Of a DNA stretch of 7,754 nt, positions 4,896-7,754 are shown piece by piece. Origin of the DNA: Dehalococcoidia bacterium UBA5627 (GTDB lineage: Bacteria > Chloroflexota > Dehalococcoidia > Dehalococcoidales > UBA5627). Positions within the stretch are counted from its first letter, which is position 1, and each line of letters opens with the position of its first letter. The notes under the pieces were generated by a model, which saw nothing but the letters and a program-made list of their open reading frames with translations, had not been told where the DNA came from and did no database searches. The translations under genes and the position numbers were made by a program. The DNA lies in NCBI GenBank assembly GCA_002421585.1, contig DIKD01000031.1, positions 2,935 through 10,688 of the forward strand, in the 5' to 3' direction.

Positions 4896-6491
4896 GTGGA
4901 AAGAATAGTGGGAAGAGATAAATACAGCAAGGGCGACGATTTAGTCAAGAAAGAACAGGGGACAATTGTTAAGGATTGGGGAGGAAGGCTGCCGGTCGGT
5001 TTGATTTATCCCAATTCGTACTATATCGGTATGTCCAATCTTGGCATTCAGTCCATTTACCGCATTCTAAACAGCTATGCCGATGTCGTTTGTGAGCGCA
5101 TCTTTTACGAAGAAGGTATGCTTTACAGTCTTGAAAACCTGTGTGAGATAAACGAATTTCCTGTTCTGGCTTTTTCCGTTTCCTATGAGCTGGATTATTT
5201 CAATATAATCAGTCTTTTAAAGCAGAGCGGTATTCCGCTACACGCCGGGGAGCGTAACGAACAACACCCGATTATAATTGCCGGCGGACCCTGTATCATT
5301 TCCAACCCCGTTCCACTGTCCCCCTTTCTGGATTGTATGTGTATCGGGGAAGCGGAAGCCCTCGTTCCCGAAATGATTGACGTACTGACCGATAATGTTT
5401 TTTCAAGAGATGAAAAGCTGGAAGCACTATCGAAATTGCCCGGTATGTATGTTCCGAAATACTGTAAAGGCGGGAAAATTGCCAGGCAGTATCTATCGAA
5501 ACTGAGTAATGTTCCCGTCAGTTCCGCGGTGCTCTCCAGCGAAACCGAACTGGGGGATTTATACCTGATTGAGGTGGAGCGGGGATGCGGGTGGGGATGC
5601 CGTTTCTGTATGGTCGGAAATGCCTTTTGCCCGATTCGTTTTCACTCTGCCGAAAGCATTATCGAGCAGGCAAAAAAAGCGCTGGAATACCGTAAAAGAA
5701 TCGGGCTGGTGGGGGCGGTGGTATCCGACCATCCGCAAATCGAAGAGATAGTAAACGCCATTCGAGATATGGGGGTGGGGATTTCCATCAGTTCGATGCG
5801 TATCAAACCCCTGTATGAAGCCGTGCTAAAAGCTACTGTCGAAAGCGGGGCACATACTTTAACGCTGGCGCCGGAAGCCGGCTCGCAACGCCTGCGCAAC
5901 GTCGTCAACAAGCGTATCGATGAAGATGACATAATGCAAGCGGTAGAAAAGGTAGCCGAATTTCCCATTAAAACACTCAAGTTCTATTTTATGGTAGGGT
6001 TACCGACGGAAACTGATGATGATATAGAAGAAATCGTATCGCTGGTAGTAAAATGCCGGGACTTATTGAACACAAAGCTGGTCGGCTGCCGTATTGATAT
6101 CAATGTAGCGCCCTTTATTCCCAAGGCGGGTACACCTTTCCAGTGGATGCCGATGGCTGATGAGAAAACTCTCAATCACCGTCTGAATTTCTTAAAGAGG
6201 AAACTGGCTCCGCTGGGGGTGCAGGTTAAGAATGAGAGCGTGGCATGGAGCCATGTGCAGGGGGTGCTGTCGCGGGGGGATATACGGATTTCCGAACTAT
6301 TAGCCGCTATCGATAATGTCTCGTTGGCTCAGTGGCGGCAGAAGGCGCGTGAATTGGATATTGACCTTGAGCATTACACTGTCCGGAAATGGGATACAGA
6401 TGAAAAACTGCCCTGGGATTTTATTGATTCGGGAACAAAAAAAGAGAAGCTGGCAATCGAATTCAACAGGGCGTTATCATTAGATTTGTAG
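4896..6491 (+). CDS. Radical SAM protein with B12-binding-like N-terminus, TIGR03960-like
   Basis: The 531-residue protein is expected to bind a 4Fe-4S cluster and cleave S-adenosylmethionine; its substrate is unknown. The cluster motif is C231-x3-C235-x2-C238 (VERGCGWGCRFC). Residues 30-165 resemble the B12-binding-type Rossmann domain of such enzymes (VGLIYPNSYYIGMSNLG, IIAGGPC, GEAEALVPEMIDVL), but the DxHxxG cobalamin-histidine motif is not seen. Further family marks are PEAGSQRLR (326-334), MVGLPTET (366-373), PKAGTPFQW (409-417) and LPWDFIDSGTKKE (505-517). These match my memory of TIGR03960 proteins, in which a DUF2344 domain usually follows; here the protein stops at that boundary. 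The start is GTG (an upstream in-frame TAG is at 4878-4880); neither it nor GTG 4908 has a convincing ribosome binding site. The stop codon is the first three bases of a repeat. It appears to be transcribed alone. Confidence 0.85.
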   Translation: MERIVGRDKYSKGDDLVKKEQGTIVKDWGGRLPVGLIYPNSYYIGMSNLGIQSIYRILNSYADVVCERIFYEEGMLYSLENLCEINEFPVLAFSVSYELDYFNIISLLKQSGIPLHAGERNEQHPIIIAGGPCIISNPVPLSPFLDCMCIGEAEALVPEMIDVLTDNVFSRDEKLEALSKLPGMYVPKYCKGGKIARQYLSKLSNVPVSSAVLSSETELGDLYLIEVERGCGWGCRFCMVGNAFCPIRFHSAESIIEQAKKALEYRKRIGLVGAVVSDHPQIEEIVNAIRDMGVGISISSMRIKPLYEAVLKATVESGAHTLTLAPEAGSQRLRNVVNKRIDEDDIMQAVEKVAEFPIKTLKFYFMVGLPTETDDDIEEIVSLVVKCRDLLNTKLVGCRIDINVAPFIPKAGTPFQWMPMADEKTLNHRLNFLKRKLAPLGVQVKNESVAWSHVQGVLSRGDIRISELLAAIDNVSLAQWRQKARELDIDLEHYTVRKWDTDEKLPWDFIDSGTKKEKLAIEFNRALSLDL

Positions 6492-6553
6492 GGGCGACCA
6501 TTGGTAGCTTGCTCTTTATACTAACATGGCGGACGGGCAATGCCCGTCCCTAC
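6488..6553. repeat. Paired-hairpin repeat of the TAGGGAC family, inverted copy
   Basis: The unit reads TAGGGGCGACCATTGGT at 6489-6505 and ends with GCGGACGGGC-AATGCCCGTCC-CTA (6529-6552). This is the order and orientation expected for the reverse complement of 617-683. The right arm keeps a perfect hairpin GGACGGGC/GCCCGTCC; the left arm has decayed after ACCATTGGT. The leading TAG (6489-6491) is the stop codon of the radical SAM gene. Confidence 0.78.
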
Positions 6554-6567
6554 AGTTAACAGTCAGA

Positions 6568-6587
6568 CTATTCGTGAGAGATTGCCG
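6568..6587. repeat. 20-bp direct repeat, first copy
   Basis: CTATTCGTGAGAGATTGCCG is repeated without a mismatch at 6883-6902. Here the continuation (AGTCGTTGGCGATTTTTTAATA) only partly resembles the second copy, so the full hairpin frame is not preserved. Confidence 0.8.
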
Positions 6588-6610
6588 AGTCGTTGGCGAT
6601 TTTTTAATAC

Positions 6611-6646
6611 TGTCATTCTTCATCCCGACTTGTCGGGATGAAGAAT
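6611..6646. repeat. Perfect 15-pair hairpin with TGTCATTCT edge
   Basis: ATTCTTCATCCCGAC 6615-6629 is the exact reverse complement of GTCGGGATGAAGAAT 6632-6646 with a TT loop. It starts TGTCATTCT like the left end at 4713 and continues AAGAATCTTGGGAGAGGGG, comparable to AGAAGAATCTGGGGAAGGG at 4739-4757. A possible partner end TTCAGCGTGACA lies at 6996-7007. No T tract follows, so it is not a standard terminator. Confidence 0.75.
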
Positions 6647-6714
6647 CTTGGGAGAGGGGAGAAAGAGCATATCAGGTCGCATCGGCAGCAGGGGGAATAT
6701 CAACCCTCATCCGT

Positions 6715-6763
6715 CATTTACTTTGTAAATGCCACCTTGCCCCCGAGGGAAGGCATTTTTATT
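6715..6763 (+). terminator. Hairpin with T-rich tail, possible terminator of the radical SAM gene
   Basis: AAATGCC 6727-6733 pairs with GGCATTT 6752-6758, enclosing further pairs (CTT/AAG and CCC/GGG), and TTATTT follows. A competing hairpin CATTTAC-TTT-GTAAATG (6715-6731) shares its bases. It is the only T-tailed hairpin seen between the radical SAM stop and 7020 on the plus strand, but it lies 225 nt downstream and looks repeat-derived. Confidence 0.35.
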
Positions 6764-6843
6764 TCCCCCCGATGTTGAATTCAGGCTTATCATGACTCTA
6801 ATAATGTCCGTTCATCCTCTCGTCTTTAAGCTATAGCGTAGGA

Positions 6844-6966
6844 GAGCTTGTCGAAGGGCACGAACTCAACATTACAAAAAAGCTATTCGTGAGAGATTGC
6901 CGCGCCCCGTTAAATCGGGGCTCGCAATGGCATTTTTAATCATCACCATTATGGTTCGACAAGCTC
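6844..6966. repeat. Inverted pair of 12-bp words around a TTGC/GCAA hairpin
   Basis: GAGCTTGTCGAA 6844-6855 is the exact reverse complement of TTCGACAAGCTC 6955-6966. CACGAAC follows the left word and CACCACGAACGG the right one, as in the CCGTTC unit at 4415-4531. The hairpin repeat at 6883-6928 lies between them, suggesting nesting of one repeat in another. Confidence 0.6.
6883..6928. repeat. Second copy of 20-bp repeat, with TTGC/GCAA-framed hairpin
   Basis: After the shared 20 bases the sequence folds: ATTGC 6896-6900 pairs with GCAAT 6924-6928 and GCCCCG 6904-6909 with CGGGGC 6916-6921. Arm, 3-nt spacer, six-pair stem, TC, arm equals the layout at 513-555. Confidence 0.7.
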
Positions 6967-7025
6967 ACCACGAACGGCTAGGGGGTTGCTACGAATTCAG
7001 CGTGACAGAAGAAAAAAGGACATAA

Positions 7026-7053
7026 AAAAAGAGGGCTGCTACACCCTCTTTTT
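7026..7053 (-). terminator. Intrinsic terminator of rpsU-yqeY, possibly bidirectional
   Basis: On the minus strand GAGGG (7048-7044) pairs with CCCTC (7035-7031) around an 8-nt loop, with A and T runs extending the stem on both sides; seven T follow. It begins about 20 nt after the yqeY stop. Because both flanks are A/T runs it could also stop transcription arriving from the radical SAM side. Confidence 0.85.
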
Positions 7054-7072
7054 AATAAAAACGTTTTGAAAA

Positions 7073-7525
7073 CTACTGTTCGAGCAGTTCGTTAACTACC
7101 TCGTTGATTACCTGACCTTCGGCTTTTCCTTTCAGTTGAGCTACCAGTTTACCCATTACCTTGCCTTTATCCCTGGGCCCCTGGGCGCCGACTTCCCGGA
7201 TTACCTTGCGGGCTGCGGTTACAACATCTTCGCGGCTCATCTGCTCCGGAAGATATCTTTCGATTATAACCAGTTCGGCTTCTTCTTTTTCCACCAGGTC
7301 CTGCCGGTTGCCCTGCTTGAAAGCAAGAATGCTTTCCTTGTGCTGCTTGGCATCTTTGGCAATAACACCGATTATCTCGATTTCTTCCAGTTCGCCTCGC
7401 TTGGCAATTTCGGCATTATGAATGGCGGAAAGAAGCATACGAAGTACAGAACACGAGAGCTTATCGCCGCTTTTGAGCGCAACTTTAAGGTCATCGTTAA
7501 GTTTCTGTTTTAAATCAGATGACAT
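7073..7525 (-). CDS. yqeY: GatB/YqeY domain protein
   Basis: A 150-residue protein of the YqeY family, matching its usual length of about 148. The family shares the helical tail domain of the GatB subunit of the tRNA amidotransferase, which suggests tRNA contact, but the cellular role is not established. Visible family marks are a LK-SGDKL-SVLRMLLSAIHNAEI N-terminal segment (about 15-40), QHKESILAFKQGNRQDLVEKEEAELVIIERYLPEQMS (helical, 61-97, given here as a region), and the C-terminal GKVMGKLVAQLKGKAEGQVI glycine/lysine segment (121-140). ATG at 7525 follows GGGAGAG (7540-7534), which begins at the last base of the rpsU stop codon, and AAGG closer in. It lies 14 nt after rpsU, the common rpsU-yqeY pairing, so translation is probably coupled. 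Confidence 0.93.
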   Translation of the reverse strand: MSSDLKQKLNDDLKVALKSGDKLSCSVLRMLLSAIHNAEIAKRGELEEIEIIGVIAKDAKQHKESILAFKQGNRQDLVEKEEAELVIIERYLPEQMSREDVVTAARKVIREVGAQGPRDKGKVMGKLVAQLKGKAEGQVINEVVNELLEQ

Positions 7526-7539
7526 TTCCTTAACTCTCC

Positions 7540-7746
7540 CTATCTTCTGGTTGCTCGGGCAGCTTTGTTTGCCTGACGTCTGCTGGCTGCCTCTTTACGT
7601 GCACGCCTGGTTAACGGTTTCTGGTGACGACCTCTTCGGCGCACCTCGGACAGGATTCCGTCCTGTTGGACCTTCCTGTTGAAACGCTTTAACAGACTGT
7701 CGAAGCTTTCACCCTCATTGGCCTTCATTACTGTGGCCACTAGCAT
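7540..7746 (-). CDS. rpsU: 30S ribosomal protein bS21
   Basis: A small, very basic protein of the small ribosomal subunit, near the 3' end of 16S rRNA. The family signature is plain: ESFDSLLKRFNRKVQQDGIL followed by SEVRRRGRHQKP and an Arg/Lys/Ala-rich helical tail. With ATG 7746 it has 68 residues. GGAGG at 7754-7750 is only 3 nt from that ATG but 9 nt from an in-frame GTG at 7740, which would give a protein starting (M)ATVMKANEGES, two residues shorter and closer to the usual bS21 start. The gene is complete; its promoter is outside the window. It is the first of a two-gene unit with yqeY. Confidence 0.95.
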   Translation of the reverse strand: MLVATVMKANEGESFDSLLKRFNRKVQQDGILSEVRRRGRHQKPLTRRARKEAASRRQANKAARATRR

Positions 7747-7749
7747 CAG

Positions 7750-7754
7750 CCTCC
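7750..7754 (-). promoter_or_regulatory. Shine-Dalgarno sequence of rpsU
   Basis: GGAGG on the minus strand, at the window edge. Spacing is 3 nt to ATG 7746 and 9 nt to GTG 7740, so it favours the GTG start. Confidence 0.65.

Larger units (their letters stand above)
6492..7072. other. Non-coding gap of 581 bp between convergent genes
   Basis: It is filled by the rest of the TAGGGAC-family unit, a 20-bp direct repeat (6568-6587 and 6883-6902), a 15-pair perfect hairpin (6611-6646), a hairpin with a T-rich tail (6715-6763), a facing pair of GAGCTTGTCGAA words (6844-6966), and the yqeY terminator. The open frame across 6526-6795 runs through these repeats and is not considered a gene. Confidence 0.78.

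Noticed and set aside
6526..6795. 89-codon open frame after the radical SAM gene
   Set aside because: It is made of successive repeat hairpins, starts within a repeat arm and has no Shine-Dalgarno sequence.
6953..6976. GGTTCGAC as a tRNA T-arm
   Set aside because: No acceptor stem, D-arm or anticodon arm can be formed around it; it belongs to the TTCGACAAGCTC repeat.
7136..7513. Long open frame opposite yqeY (125 codons, plus strand)
   Set aside because: It is antisense to a well recognised gene and has no ribosome binding site; it reflects codon bias of yqeY.

Overview
The window carries three groups of housekeeping genes separated by long gaps full of small palindromic repeats. In order they are: the 3' end of an unrecognised gene (+), an nrdR-nrdJ operon (+), a radical SAM gene (+), and an rpsU-yqeY pair (-) running in from the right edge. 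The combination of class II (B12-dependent) ribonucleotide reductase with NrdR, rpsU-yqeY, and REP-like families ending in TGTCAT or TAGGGAC suggests an anaerobic Chloroflexota bacterium, probably a Dehalococcoidia-type genome. That placement is inference from gene content and remembered repeat style; no marker in the window proves it.

Layout: 3-212 is the end of an unrecognised gene. 213-1030 is a gap with a candidate structured RNA that ends in a strong terminator, then four repeat units, then the nrdR promoter. 1031-4227 is nrdR followed after 5 nt by nrdJ, closed by an intrinsic terminator at 4258-4293. 4228-4895 is a repeat-filled gap. 4896-6491 is a stand-alone radical SAM protein whose stop codon lies inside a repeat. 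6492-7072 is a third repeat-filled gap between convergent transcripts. 7073-7746 holds yqeY and rpsU on the minus strand.

The best supported regulatory unit is nrdR-nrdJ. Two NrdR-box-like 16-mers, 16 bp apart, sit in the promoter: one fills the -35/-10 spacer, the other overlaps the ribosome binding site of nrdR. This predicts that NrdR represses both its own gene and the reductase when dATP is plentiful. nrdJ also has an in-frame ATG at 1972 with a far better Shine-Dalgarno sequence than the annotated start. It may therefore be made with and without an N-terminal module resembling an ATP-cone.

About 2.1 kb of 7.75 kb is non-coding. At least three repeat architectures are present (TAGGGAC, TGTCAT and TTGC/GCAA frames), plus fragments of a CCGTTC type. 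Several units carry similar exchangeable inner hairpins, and one repeat family differs between its two arms by paired changes that preserve the hairpins. I see no CRISPR array, tRNA, rRNA, transposase or defence gene. No obviously new multi-gene system is visible; the repeats and the nrdJ start are the most unusual content.
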